This document shows positions 51,323 through 60,217 of a stretch of DNA of 64,000 nt, in pieces (the stretch's first letter is position 1; each line of letters opens with the position of its first letter). The notes beneath the pieces are model-generated. The model was given only the letters and a program-made list of their open reading frames with translations. It was not told where the DNA came from and made no database searches. This stretch comes from Mucilaginibacter sabulilitoris (GTDB taxonomy: Bacteria; Bacteroidota; Bacteroidia; Sphingobacteriales; Sphingobacteriaceae): assembly GCF_034262375.1 (NCBI RefSeq), contig NZ_CP139558.1:744001-808000 (forward strand), in the 5' to 3' direction. The position numbers and the translations under genes are program-made.

Positions 51323-51823
51323 CTATATAGCTAAATGATAAATACGCCCGCTGGCCGGAGTGGTATCGGTAACCTGACCCAGGTATTTTTTTGAAACCGA
51401 TTTTGGGGCAAAGCCATTATCAACTATGGTGAAGCTTACGCTGCCACTCAGTGTTTTATCAGTGGCGTTCAATAACCGGTAAGTGTCGCCTCCGTAGCTA
51501 AAGTAGTTGTCGGCTATTTTAGTGTTATCAAAGTTAAAGGTGGCCTTAAGGCTGTTTACCGAGAAGCCTGAACCCTGAACTTTTTTGCTGATCTGTTCAA
51601 AATTTACGGGTACATCATTTTTAAAGGTGATGAGGTATAAATTATGCATCAGGTCGGTTTTAATTTCGCTTACAAAAGGAAGTGAACGCAACGCTTTTTC
51701 GGTTGATTTTGCGCAAAGGGCGCAGGTAAGACCACTAACCTGCAGTTCGGCTTTGGTGAACTGGGCCTTTGCCGCGGTTATGGTAAAAAGAAATAGGAAG
51801 ATGAATATTTTTATCGTTTTCAT
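51323..51823 (-). CDS. Exported heavy-metal-associated (HMA) domain protein
   Basis: A 166-residue protein with a signal peptide (IFIFLFLFTITAAKA) and a ferredoxin-like HMA domain carrying the metal-binding pair in GLTCALCAKSTEKAL (Cys34 and Cys37); the usual GMTCxxC appears as GLTCALC. A second half (about 95-166) is beta-like and lacks cysteines. An exported HMA domain would bind Cu(I) or similar ions in the periplasm. It sits between the HYC_CC_PP gene and the barrel gene and is presumably cotranscribed. Confidence 0.85.
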   Translation of the reverse strand: MKTIKIFIFLFLFTITAAKAQFTKAELQVSGLTCALCAKSTEKALRSLPFVSEIKTDLMHNLYLITFKNDVPVNFEQISKKVQGSGFSVNSLKATFNFDNTKIADNYFSYGGDTYRLLNATDKTLSGSVSFTIVDNGFAPKSVSKKYLGQVTDTTPASGRIYHLAI

Positions 51824-51894
51824 TTGATTTTAATTAATTGTTGGAAATAAACTTGCGGTAAGTTACCGGCTATTACACATGCAATTAATGACTA

Positions 51895-52281
51895 TCAAAT
51901 ACGAAAGATGCAATTTTTAATAAACGTGGCAATGTTTTGCCAGGGTTTTCCGGGCGGTCCGCGCTCTAAAGAAACATCCGCAGATGATTGTTGCAGGGGG
52001 GCAAAGAATCCACTAAAAGACAGGCGCGGAATATCAAAACCGAATAATTTTGATAAGATAGATATGGGTTCTACCTGATGAGCATCCTTTACTTTGATCT
52101 GTATTTGCTTATCCTTACAGCATTTCATTTTGCCGCAGATTTGAGCCATTTTACCACTTACGGGTGGCGAATCAATTTTAACAGATGCTATTTGTGTACC
52201 GCAATAATGAAGATTAAGAGCAAAGCCCAGCACAGTAATTGTGTACAGCAGGGTTAATAATAGTGCTCCTGATCTTTTCAT
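51895..52281 (-). CDS. HYC_CC_PP family protein
   Basis: A 128-residue protein with an N-terminal hydrophobic segment (ALLLTLLYTITVLGFALNL) followed at once by HYC (25-27), then Cys49 and the pair CC (54-55), and a PP pair at about 109-110, the three features that name the family. In Bacteroidota such genes tend to occur near metal-handling genes. Four cysteines and a histidine suggest binding of a soft metal in the periplasm (inference). First gene of the operon; its promoter contains a perfect palindrome. Confidence 0.85.
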   Translation of the reverse strand: MKRSGALLLTLLYTITVLGFALNLHYCGTQIASVKIDSPPVSGKMAQICGKMKCCKDKQIQIKVKDAHQVEPISILSKLFGFDIPRLSFSGFFAPLQQSSADVSLERGPPGKPWQNIATFIKNCIFRI

Positions 52282-52288
52282 TGTATCA

Positions 52289-52320
52289 CAAAAATAAGTT
52301 ATTAACTTATTGATTACAAA
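52289..52320 (-). promoter_or_regulatory. Promoter of the HYC_CC_PP-HMA-barrel operon
   Basis: On the minus strand TTTG (52317-52320), 20 bases, TATTTTTG (52289-52296): a near-perfect Bacteroidota promoter whose predicted start lies only a few bases before the ATG at 52281. Confidence 0.65.
52293..52311. promoter_or_regulatory. Perfect 19-bp operator-like palindrome AATAAGTTA-T-TAACTTATT
   Basis: A 9-bp perfect inverted repeat with one central base lies between the -33 and -7 elements of the operon promoter. A repressor or MerR-like activator bound here would control the promoter directly. No matching regulator gene is in the window. Confidence 0.6.
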
Positions 52321-52362
52321 TTGTTTTGGATATTAATGATACCTGTGCCCAAAAAAAGCAAT

Positions 52363-52392
52363 AAAAAAACCCGGCCCTCGCGGCTGGGTTTT
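52363..52392 (-). terminator. Terminator after the OmpA-like gene
   Basis: AAAACCCGGCC (52366-52376) pairs with GGCTGGGTTTT (52382-52392) with one wobble and a 5-base loop; U-run on the minus strand. Confidence 0.8.
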
Positions 52393-52423
52393 AAATTAAC
52401 TTTGATCTTTTTATTATATATTT

Positions 52424-53104
52424 TTATTGGGCAGATTGCTTAGCCTGCTGTTTCATTTGATCATTAGCAACAATTACTATTTCAACCCTGCGGTTTTGTG
52501 CACGTCCTGCAGTGGTTGTATTGTCTGCAATTGGTTCGGCTTCGCCTTTACCGCTGGTTGTTAAACGTGATGCGGCAACATTATCGGCAACAATGTATGA
52601 TTTTACTGATTCGGCCCTTCTAACAGACAGATCCATGTTATGCGAATCGGACCCGGTGTCGTCCGTATGTCCAACAATTAAAATATTGGTATTTTGGTTT
52701 TTTTGTAATGAAGCAGCCAGGTTTTGCAAATTAGCCTGAGCAGCCGGTTTAAGATCAGATTTATCGGTATCAAATAATATACCTGAGTCAAATTTAACCA
52801 GGATACCTTCGCCTTCGCGGGTTACGGTTGCACCGGGTACTGTTTGTTTAATTTCAGCAGCTTGTCTGTCCATATTACGGCCAATAAATGCACCCGCAGT
52901 GCCACCTACAGCACCGCCTATTATTGCACCCAAAGCGGTATTACCAGCAGCTTTGCCAATAAAGGCACCTACTGTGCCGCCCGCACCTGCGCCAATTGCA
53001 GCTCCTTTTTGTGTTTTGGTTAGTGAATTACAGCTTGTACCTAAAATGCCTAAAGTGGCTAAGGCTAAACTTAGGGTGGCTACCTTAATTTTAAGAGTTT
53101 TCAT
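52424..53104 (-). CDS. OmpA-family lipoprotein with glycine-zipper region
   Basis: A 226-residue lipoprotein (signal ending GILGTSC, Cys25). Residues about 35-75 are a glycine-zipper segment (KGAAIGAGAGGTVGAFIGKA, GAIIGGAVGGTAGAFIG), and 100-215 an OmpA peptidoglycan-binding domain with LFDTDKSDLKPAAQANL, ILIVGHTDDTGSD and the NRRVEIVI motif. It should tie the outer membrane to the cell wall. The protein resembles the YiaD-type lipoproteins of Gram-negatives. Ends at a terminator. Confidence 0.93.
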   Translation of the reverse strand: MKTLKIKVATLSLALATLGILGTSCNSLTKTQKGAAIGAGAGGTVGAFIGKAAGNTALGAIIGGAVGGTAGAFIGRNMDRQAAEIKQTVPGATVTREGEGILVKFDSGILFDTDKSDLKPAAQANLQNLAASLQKNQNTNILIVGHTDDTGSDSHNMDLSVRRAESVKSYIVADNVAASRLTTSGKGEAEPIADNTTTAGRAQNRRVEIVIVANDQMKQQAKQSAQ

Positions 53105-53324
53105 ATTAATTATGATATGTTTTATGAGATCGTTTGCAAAGCAAATGCCAAAAACAACGGTTATGCCTTAATGAATGGAATAGCTCACTATTGGTGTTTT
53201 TTTTTAATGTTAAGGAAAGTAATTTTCAGAATGGAAGAAGTAATTGGGGTATTGTTTTACAAAATGCCTTATTTTTAGTACAAGCAATGTAAAATTGTCG
53301 CTACAAAATGTCAGCCCGGCCGGC

Positions 53325-54659
53325 TTAATTAACTACAATTAATGTGGCTGGAAAAATAAGCTTAAAGGTACTGCCGGCACCCTTTTCTGATACTACTTCA
53401 ATATCGATATTATGAAACTCGGCTATTGATTTTACAATAGGCAGACCCAGGCCAAAGCTATCCTGCTGTAATGATTGCCTGAATTTTTTAAAACGGTTAA
53501 ATATGTAAGGTATAGCATCAGCATCGATCCCTATACCGTCATCGACAATGCTAATTATAAAGTTATCTTGCACGGCGGTGCCCGTTACTCTGATGTTCCC
53601 GCCCTCGTGGTTGTATTTAATGGCGTTGTTGATCAGGTTAAAAAATAAGTTAAAGAGCAAAAATTTGTTAATGTTTACCATATTCCAGTTATTTGGTATG
53701 GATATGTCATAACTGATGTTTTTTTCCTGCAGGCGGATGGAAATCTCGTCATATACGTCATGCAACAGTTCGGATACAGAAACCTTGTCTTCCTTTAAAA
53801 ATTGTTCATTTTCAATTTGCGATATCAGCAACAGTGTTTTGGTGATGCTTTTTAGCCGGTTCAAAATTTTCTGCATTTCAAGCAACCGAACCTTAAGCTC
53901 ATCGTTGATATCTTCCTCTTCAAACATGTTTTCAATTTTTGATTGAAGGATGGATATGGGGGTCATCAACTCATGCGAGGCGTTTGATATGAACTCTCGT
54001 TCTTTGTGGAATTTATCAGCAATGGTTTCTATCATTTTGTGAATACTGATATCGAGGTATTCAAAATCGGTAGTGGTGGTGCGCACTTTTCGGTAGGAGT
54101 TAAAGTTTGGAAATTTTTGCCCTACAAGTTTGGTCCTTATAATAAGCCGCAATGGTTTAAGCACATAATTGGAGTAAAACTGATCGGCCAGGATGGTGAG
54201 CATTATCATACCCAGCAACACTTGGAAAGCGATATTTTGCAGCGGGGTGCTGGTTTCGTCAAGCGTATCCACGCTCTTTCCTATCTCGAGCAGGTAATTT
54301 TTATTTTTAACCTTAAACGTATGACTCAATATCCGGTATTCGAGCGTATCGCCTTCGCTAAACAAACGCTTACCTAATTTAATAGTGTCTGAAAAGTAAT
54401 CTGGGGCAACCTCATCCAAGCTTATATACTCATCTTTAAGCGGCAGGTAACTGCCATAGCTTTCCCCATTTTCAATATAGGCTTCTATTCCACGGTTTTT
54501 TACTATCTGTAGCAGCTTGTTTTTTTGTTTAATCAGCTTGCTGTCAACGTAATTGCTACTGATGTTCTTGATCAATACGGGTACAAGCAACACAAACAGT
54601 ATCACGATTACCAATTTTGATATGGCATTAAAAAGCGTAAGTTTTGTTCTGAGTCTCAA
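53325..54659 (-). CDS. Two-component sensor histidine kinase
   Basis: A 444-residue kinase with two membrane helices (LVIVILFVLLVPVLI near residue 20 and FQVLLGMIMLTILADQFY near 145) around a periplasmic sensor of about 110 residues, then HisKA (phospho-His in FISNASHELMTPISIL) and HATPase with NAIKYN, DDGIGID and FGLGLPIVKSI. It phosphorylates the regulator encoded three bases upstream. The periplasmic sensor has no recognised fold. Confidence 0.94.
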   Translation of the reverse strand: MRLRTKLTLFNAISKLVIVILFVLLVPVLIKNISSNYVDSKLIKQKNKLLQIVKNRGIEAYIENGESYGSYLPLKDEYISLDEVAPDYFSDTIKLGKRLFSEGDTLEYRILSHTFKVKNKNYLLEIGKSVDTLDETSTPLQNIAFQVLLGMIMLTILADQFYSNYVLKPLRLIIRTKLVGQKFPNFNSYRKVRTTTTDFEYLDISIHKMIETIADKFHKEREFISNASHELMTPISILQSKIENMFEEEDINDELKVRLLEMQKILNRLKSITKTLLLISQIENEQFLKEDKVSVSELLHDVYDEISIRLQEKNISYDISIPNNWNMVNINKFLLFNLFFNLINNAIKYNHEGGNIRVTGTAVQDNFIISIVDDGIGIDADAIPYIFNRFKKFRQSLQQDSFGLGLPIVKSIAEFHNIDIEVVSEKGAGSTFKLIFPATLIVVN

Positions 54660-54662
54660 TAC

Positions 54663-55346
54663 TTAAGCGTTGATCTTTATTTTATAACCAAGGCCCCTTA
54701 CAGTTTCCAGCCAATCGGGCGGGGCAAAGGCGTTCAGTTTTTTACGTATATTTTTTATATGTGCGTCAATATAGTTGGAGTCGTAATCATTGTTTACAAC
54801 ACTGCCCCAAATGTGCTCACTGAGTTGCATGCGGGTTAAAGTCCTGTTCTTATGCAAAATGAGGTAAGCGATCAGGTCAAACTCTTTTTTGGTGATGGTA
54901 TTTACAACACTGTTATAATAAGAAATGGTACGGTTGGTTAAATCAATTACAAAGCCGCCCAGTTCAATAATATTGTTTTTTACGCCAAACTTACGGCGTA
55001 TAATAGCCTGCATACGGCTTTGCAGTTCCAGTAACGAAAATGGTTTGGGCAAATAATCATCCGCACCAAGATCAAGTCCTTTTATACGGTCAGTAATTTC
55101 AGTACGTGCGGTTAATATAATGCATGCTGCATCCGAATCCATTTTTTTAACTTCCTTCAGCAGGTCGAGCCCATCATAATCAGGCAGGCCAAGATCTATT
55201 AAAATGAAATCATACAGATTAATAGCTATTTTTTCTGATGCCGATGTGCCGTCAAAGCACACATCGCATACATAATTGTAATTGGTTAAAAATATTTCCA
55301 GCTCCTGTGCAAGTGCTTTTTCATCTTCTATAATCAATACATTCAT
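54663..55346 (-). CDS. OmpR/PhoB-type response regulator
   Basis: A 227-residue regulator: receiver with IIEDEKALAQELEIFL, phospho-acceptor Asp in LIDLGLPDYDGLDLL and Lys in DDYLPKPFSLLELQ, then a winged-helix DNA-binding domain (SYYNSVVNTITKKEFDLIAYL, IRKKLNAF, TVRGLGYKIKI). The frame is open upstream to 55547, but that part overlaps the barrel gene and has no protein-like pattern; MNVLIIEDEKAL at 55346 is the start. It follows the barrel gene by four bases. Confidence 0.95.
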   Translation of the reverse strand: MNVLIIEDEKALAQELEIFLTNYNYVCDVCFDGTSASEKIAINLYDFILIDLGLPDYDGLDLLKEVKKMDSDAACIILTARTEITDRIKGLDLGADDYLPKPFSLLELQSRMQAIIRRKFGVKNNIIELGGFVIDLTNRTISYYNSVVNTITKKEFDLIAYLILHKNRTLTRMQLSEHIWGSVVNNDYDSNYIDAHIKNIRKKLNAFAPPDWLETVRGLGYKIKINA

Positions 55347-55350
55347 TTGC

Positions 55351-56223
55351 TTAATAAAAGAGGTAGTAAAATGTAAAGTTAAAAAATGATTCGCGACGGT
55401 TTTCAAGTGTCCCCTCCACGTTAACCGGCATAGAATAGCGCCAGGAGGCTTCCAGCGTATAATGCGGCCTGTTATAAGCCACCGGAACTTTAAAGCTGTA
55501 ATTGAGTATATTGAACCTCCGGTTTCTGCGGGCAGCGGCTGGGTCAATATGTTCTATGATGCTGGGTGGCAATACGTGCTGGTAGTGATGGTCAACCTCA
55601 TAACGCTGTACAAAGTTTTGCGTACCCAATATCATATTAAATGATGGGTTAAACGATAGGTAATCCTGATCATCAAATATGCTAAAGCTGCTTTCAAAAT
55701 ATTTTGAATTGCTTATGGTAGTAAAAAAGTCGTTTGATTTGCCAAACAGATAATCAAGAATTACCGTGGTTTTAAGGATCTTCCAGTCATAAGCATTTTT
55801 TAAGTTTATGTCATTTGATGAAGCCGACTTAATAACGTTGGCATTTTTGTTGAAAATGAACCGCGTGTAACTGGCCGCTCCTGAAAATTGCTTTGAAAGT
55901 TTATAAAAATAACCACCGCCTACGTCAACTTCATCAACTGGGGCATAGCCTAAAACTTTTAACACCGAACCATATACAAACCAACCCGTTTTGCTGTTAT
56001 AAATGGCGTCGCCTGTAAGGAAAGGATATTTGATTGGTCCTGTACGGCCAAAAAACAGCGCATCGCTGCCATAACTTACCCCTACAGAAACCGATCTTTT
56101 TCTGATGATGGTATCAGTATCTGAAACCAGCCGCCTGCCGGTAAAATGTTTCAGATCAATACCTGCAGCAAACAAGGCATTGCTGCCGGCAACAAAAAAA
56201 AGTAAGCAAAGGTACTTCATCAA
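55351..56223 (-). CDS. Outer membrane beta-barrel-like protein transcribed with a two-component system
   Basis: A 290-residue exported protein (signal YLCLLFFVAGSNALFAAG). After a short linker it shows alternating strands (RSVSVGVSYGSDALFFGRTG, GWFVYGSVLKVLGY, DVGGGYFYKLSKQF, TLEASWRYSMPVNVEG) and ends in an aromatic strand (FFNFTFYYLFY). It lies between the proline-rich protein and the response regulator on one strand with gaps of 27 and 4 bases, so the four genes form an operon. It may be the output or the sensor input of the system. Confidence 0.75.
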   Translation of the reverse strand: MMKYLCLLFFVAGSNALFAAGIDLKHFTGRRLVSDTDTIIRKRSVSVGVSYGSDALFFGRTGPIKYPFLTGDAIYNSKTGWFVYGSVLKVLGYAPVDEVDVGGGYFYKLSKQFSGAASYTRFIFNKNANVIKSASSNDINLKNAYDWKILKTTVILDYLFGKSNDFFTTISNSKYFESSFSIFDDQDYLSFNPSFNMILGTQNFVQRYEVDHHYQHVLPPSIIEHIDPAAARRNRRFNILNYSFKVPVAYNRPHYTLEASWRYSMPVNVEGTLENRRESFFNFTFYYLFY

Positions 56224-56250
56224 TAATTGGTAAATTGTTTGTTAACCTGT

Positions 56251-56595
56251 TTAATTGCCATTTCTTCTGGGTATTTCGGGCGGCCGCTCCAAACCTTCTG
56301 GCCGTCGTTGTCTTTTCGGTTTTGGTTTGGGAACCACCGGTACCCCCGATTCATCAACTTTTTCTGGTTTGGCCTGTTTTTTTGCCTTCGCTACCTCTTT
56401 AACTTTATTTTTTTCGTCCTGTTCGCGCTGTTTTTTTGATGTTGTAGTATCGCTTAAAACTTTATTATAGCCTGGGGGCGGTGCAGCTATCGTTTTGTTA
56501 TAAGCAGGATCAAATTTACCGCTTTTAACGTTTGCAAATAATAAACATGGTGCAAATATTAATACAAGGACAATATACGCAAACCACTTTATCAT
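56251..56595 (-). CDS. Exported basic, proline-rich small protein
   Basis: A 114-residue protein: signal peptide (MIKWFAYIVLVLIFAPCLLFA), then a strongly polar, lysine-rich region (KKQREQDEKNKVKEVAKAKK) and a proline/arginine-rich end (VPKPKPKRQRRPEGLERPPE). Probably disordered; a positively charged tail suggests contact with nucleic acid, lipid A or peptidoglycan, but this is a guess. First gene of the operon with the barrel, regulator and kinase genes. Confidence 0.6.
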   Translation of the reverse strand: MIKWFAYIVLVLIFAPCLLFANVKSGKFDPAYNKTIAAPPPGYNKVLSDTTTSKKQREQDEKNKVKEVAKAKKQAKPEKVDESGVPVVPKPKPKRQRRPEGLERPPEIPRRNGN

Positions 56596-56783
56596 TGAGG
56601 GGAAGAAAAACTTAAAATTATTTTCAAATATCAGTCAATTTAAACAGTTTTAACCTAAGGGGATGGGTACTGTTAACAACAAATTCATTTACCTGGGTGT
56701 TTGAGCATAAGTATCCAGGTAAATGAACGTTGAATTGCAGGTTAGCCGGAGTGATTATGATACGTTTAAATATAGATACTGTA

Positions 56784-57731
56784 TCAGATACTAACGTCTT
56801 TTGATGTATAAACACGATTTTGATCGTCTATAATAATACAGGCAATTTGGTTTAGCTGATTTATTAGGTATAAACCCGCGTTAACGCCAATGTTAATTAC
56901 CGGCGATGCCATCGCATCTGATAATTCGGCAGTTGGGCTAATGATGCTTACGCTTGTAATTTCACTTACCGGGAAGCCTTTTTTGGCAGCCATTACACTT
57001 ACAAATTTCTTGTTGCTAATGCTTGCGTATTTTTCGGCATTAACCGATGTAGCAAAAGCCATGTTACTGATATCCAAATGAGCAAATGGTTGTTTGCTTT
57101 GTTCCGGATCGGCAGCAGCAACTGTCCAGGGTTTCATATTCGGTTGTGTACCCCAGGTAAGCAAATCGCCACCCGCGTTAATAACACCACTGCTTGCGCC
57201 GTTCATTTGTAAAACATACTTGGCCCTGTCGGCAGCATAACCTTTGCTATTGGCACCAAAGCCAATACGCATTCCTTTTTCCTTTAAAAAAACGGTTTGT
57301 TTGGCGGGATCAAGCGTAACATTTTTATAATTGGTAAGCATTACCGGTGAAGGCGCTATTTTAACATCTGCGTTTTCGGCAAGGGCGGCATCGTCGCCAG
57401 TGTAGCCCGTACCCGCAAAATAAGTAACATCAAATGCGCCATGCGTAAGCTCTGATATTTGCAGAGCCCTGTCAATAAGCCTGAAAATTTCGGGGTTAGC
57501 TTTTACGGGTTCAATACCTGCGTTGCGGTTGATCTGATTAATATTACTGTCTTCGCTAAAGGTTGATAGTAACCTTTCAACCCGGTTAATTTCATTGATG
57601 GCAATGTTAATTTGTTCATCGGCCAGTAAAGGATCGGTCCCAACTACACTAATTTCAAATTTATCACCCATTAAACGTATTTCACGCCTGAAAGTGGTTA
57701 AATTATTGGTTAAAGTTTTTACAGCCAGCAT
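56784..57731 (-). CDS. apbE: FAD:protein FMN transferase (ApbE family)
   Basis: A 315-residue protein with the ApbE plan: N-terminal RREIRLMGDKFEISVVG, RVERLLSTFSEDSNINQINRNAG, GAFDVTYFAG, then GFGANSKGYAADRAKYVL (usual DLGGIAKGYAVD), GVINAGGDLLTWG and SDAMASPVINIG. It joins FMN to threonine of target flavoproteins such as NqrB/C. The start is set at 57731 (MLAVKTLTNN); 19 further codons are open upstream but look non-coding. There is no clear lipoprotein signal, unlike many ApbE proteins. Confidence 0.88.
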   Translation of the reverse strand: MLAVKTLTNNLTTFRREIRLMGDKFEISVVGTDPLLADEQINIAINEINRVERLLSTFSEDSNINQINRNAGIEPVKANPEIFRLIDRALQISELTHGAFDVTYFAGTGYTGDDAALAENADVKIAPSPVMLTNYKNVTLDPAKQTVFLKEKGMRIGFGANSKGYAADRAKYVLQMNGASSGVINAGGDLLTWGTQPNMKPWTVAAADPEQSKQPFAHLDISNMAFATSVNAEKYASISNKKFVSVMAAKKGFPVSEITSVSIISPTAELSDAMASPVINIGVNAGLYLINQLNQIACIIIDDQNRVYTSKDVSI

Positions 57732-57970
57732 AAATAAAATTTTATTATCGTCAAAAAAATAAACAGTGATGTAATACTTAAAAAACAATACGAATGCAGT
57801 AACAAAAATGCTACACCACCATTGCTATAAAAACTAAAGTAGCCCCCTTATATGAAAATAAGATGAAAAAGGCGTTGTAATTACAATAAAACTGATAATT
57901 TTACAATTTTTAACAATTGACTTACAGTAAGTTAAGGGCGCCAGTCCGGGCGTTGTAAAAAACGATAAAA

Positions 57971-58008
57971 AATAAAGGGAGATACTATCCGGCGGATAAA
58001 ATCTCCCT
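57971..58008 (-). terminator. Terminator after prfA
   Basis: AGGGAGAT (57976-57983) pairs with ATCTCCCT (58001-58008), enclosing a second dyad TATCCG/CGGATA; A-rich on the plus strand before it gives a U-run on the minus strand. Confidence 0.75.
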
Positions 58009-58040
58009 CTATGAAATTATTTGAGAGGTAATTGAAGTTA

Positions 58041-59114
58041 TTAAACTACTGTTCCTTCTTTTAACTTTTCGGCATTTTCGGCAAATTGCAACGATTCCAG
58101 TATTTCCTGGAGATCACCGTTAAGTACGCCCGGCAAGTTATATATAGTAAGCCCGATACGGTGTTCGGTTAGGCGGCCTTGCGGGTAGTTATAGGTACGT
58201 ACCTTGGCCGAACGGTCGCCGGTTGAAACCATTGTTTTACGCTTTTTAGATGTTTCTTCCAGGTGCTTTTGCAACTCCATTTCATAAACCCTTGAGCGTA
58301 ATACCTGTAAAGCCTTGTCGTAGTTTTTTAACTGCGATTTCTGATCCTGACATTGCGCTACAATACCGGTAGGGATGTGCGTTAACCTAACAGCAGAATA
58401 AGTAGTGTTTACAGATTGACCACCCGGACCGGATGCGCAGAAAAGATCTTTACGGATATCACTTACCTGCAGGTCAATGTCAAATTCATCAACTTCCGGT
58501 AGTACCACCACCGATGCGGCCGATGTATGCACCCTGCCCTGGGTTTCGGTATCAGGTACACGTTGTACACGATGCACCCCCGATTCATATTTTAACGTAC
58601 CATAAGCATCTTCGGCCGTTACATTAAATACAATTTCCTTGTAGCCGCCGCTTGTTCCTTCAGTATAATCAACCAGTTCAGTTCTCCAGCCGCGTTTTTC
58701 GCAATAACGCATGTACATGCGGTAAAGGTCGCCTGCAAATAGGGCCGCTTCATCGCCGCCGGTACCGCCACGGATCTCTACTATGGCATTTTTGCTGTCT
58801 TCCGGATCTTTCGGGATCAGCATTAAACGAATCTCCTCTTCCTTTTCTTCGCGCTGGGTCAGCAGTTCATCCAGTTCGGTTTTTGCCATTTCACGAAATT
58901 CTTCATCCTTTTCGGTAGCCAGAATTTCTTTATTGGTTTCGATGTTGCTCACTATGTTGCGATAAATGTGGTACTCATCAACAATTTTGGCAAGATCCTT
59001 ATATTCTTTATTTAACTGGGCAAAGCGTTTCATGTCCGTCATTACTTCGGGATTGCTTAATTCGCCTTCTACGCTCTTCCAGCGTTGAAATATCAGTTCT
59101 AATTTCTCTAACAT
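58041..59114 (-). CDS. prfA: Peptide chain release factor 1
   Basis: A 357-residue class I release factor: acidic N-terminal helices, [22 protein letters not shown], the codon-recognition loop in [18 protein letters not shown] (PxT as PDT), the GGQ motif in [21 protein letters not shown], and the C-terminal domain with [20 protein letters not shown]. It ends translation at UAA and UAG. Length and start match the family. Single gene, followed by a terminator. Confidence 0.97.
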   Translation of the reverse strand: MLEKLELIFQRWKSVEGELSNPEVMTDMKRFAQLNKEYKDLAKIVDEYHIYRNIVSNIETNKEILATEKDEEFREMAKTELDELLTQREEKEEEIRLMLIPKDPEDSKNAIVEIRGGTGGDEAALFAGDLYRMYMRYCEKRGWRTELVDYTEGTSGGYKEIVFNVTAEDAYGTLKYESGVHRVQRVPDTETQGRVHTSAASVVVLPEVDEFDIDLQVSDIRKDLFCASGPGGQSVNTTYSAVRLTHIPTGIVAQCQDQKSQLKNYDKALQVLRSRVYEMELQKHLEETSKKRKTMVSTGDRSAKVRTYNYPQGRLTEHRIGLTIYNLPGVLNGDLQEILESLQFAENAEKLKEGTVV

Positions 59115-59203
59115 ATGTTCTATTCAATGGCCTTTACAGCTGTGTGTTTATCATTATCCGGCTAAGAAAGTGTTAAATTTCGGTCGGTTTATGGACATGC
59201 CCT

Positions 59204-59234
59204 AAAAAGCCCACAAAAATACGCATTTTCGGGC
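59204..59234 (-). terminator. Terminator after lpxH
   Basis: On the minus strand GCCC-g-AAAAT-N4-ATTTT-tgt-GGGC (59234-59209) followed by TTTTT; stem interrupted by small bulges. Confidence 0.5.
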
Positions 59235-59280
59235 ATATATAGTTCAGCGTATTGTAAGTTCTGAATGATAAGGTGCGGAA

Positions 59281-60042
59281 CTAAGCTATAGGTTTATCCC
59301 CAAAACTCTTTAACAAAAGCGTATTGCCATCAAACTCGGCATAAGTGCTGTAATTTACCCACTCGCCCAGGTTTATGTAACGGCTGTTTGGGTTTAGTTC
59401 AATATCAAGTGGTAAATGCCGATGGCCAAAAACAAGATAATCGTAAAAATTCCTTTGTAATTCCTCCTTGCAAAATGTAACCAGCCATTCCTGTTCACCG
59501 GGTTTAGGGTTATCTTTTTTCTGGTTGCTGATGCGACTGTGGGTAGACCAGTAATTGGCTATACCCACACCTAAATTGGGATGTACGCGTGCAAAAAGCC
59601 ACTGGCAAAACCGGCTGCGAAAAAAGTTCTTCAAAACCTTATAAAACTCATCGCCGGGGCCAAGGCCATCGCCATGGTGCAGGAAAAACTTTTTACCGCC
59701 CCGTTCTATTTTTAATTCATTGCTGATGATGGTGGCACCCAGCTCTTTTTCAAAATAGTCGAACATCCACATATCGTGGTTGCCTTTAAAAAGGTATAGT
59801 TTTACACCTGCATCGGTAAGTTCGGCCAGTTTCCCTAAAAAGCGGATATAGCCCTTAGGTACCACAGTTTTATATTCAAACCAAAAATCAAATACATCGC
59901 CCATCAAAAACAGTTCGGCGGCATCGGTTTTTATGCTGTCGAGCCAGCTCACTATCCTGTCTTCGCGTTTGCGGCTTTCGGCGTAGCCGCCGGTGCCTAA
60001 GTGAAAATCAGAGGCGAAGTAAAGTTTTTTACGGGTTGACAT
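59281..60042 (-). CDS. lpxH: UDP-2,3-diacylglucosamine diphosphatase
   Basis: A 253-residue calcineurin-like phosphoesterase with all five metal motifs: ASDFHLG, MGDVFDFWFEY, FKGNHDMWMFD, LHHGDGLG and VFGHRHLPLD. In this family these mark LpxH, which makes lipid X in lipid A synthesis at the membrane surface. The frame starts at a TTG three codons upstream, but the ATG at 60042 (MSTRKKLYFASD) is the sensible start; it lies 6 bases after a TATTTTTG box (60049-60056). Confidence 0.9.
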   Translation of the reverse strand: MSTRKKLYFASDFHLGTGGYAESRKREDRIVSWLDSIKTDAAELFLMGDVFDFWFEYKTVVPKGYIRFLGKLAELTDAGVKLYLFKGNHDMWMFDYFEKELGATIISNELKIERGGKKFFLHHGDGLGPGDEFYKVLKNFFRSRFCQWLFARVHPNLGVGIANYWSTHSRISNQKKDNPKPGEQEWLVTFCKEELQRNFYDYLVFGHRHLPLDIELNPNSRYINLGEWVNYSTYAEFDGNTLLLKSFGDKPIA

Positions 60043-60199
60043 ATCGGGCAAAAATACATTTTAACCACGAAAGGAGAAAGGGTAGCGTTATTGGTATGAG
60101 TTTAAAGCGTCACAGGTGTATTTTAAACAACCAATGTTCATAAATACTAACGGTGTTTGGGGTAAGGTATTGGTTAACAATTTGTAAACATTCGCCCGG

Positions 60200-60207
60200 T
60201 ATATTTG
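60200..60207 (+). promoter_or_regulatory. Candidate -7 element TATATTTG for the 60218 gene
   Basis: Exact TAnnTTTG, 10 bases before the ATG; TTTG at 60181-60184 lies 15 bases upstream, shorter than usual spacing. Confidence 0.4.
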
Positions 60208-60217
60208 TAATGATTTT

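Noticed and set aside
55347..55547. 67-residue extension of the response regulator
   Set aside because: It lies inside the barrel gene on the same strand; receiver domains start at MNVLIIEDE.
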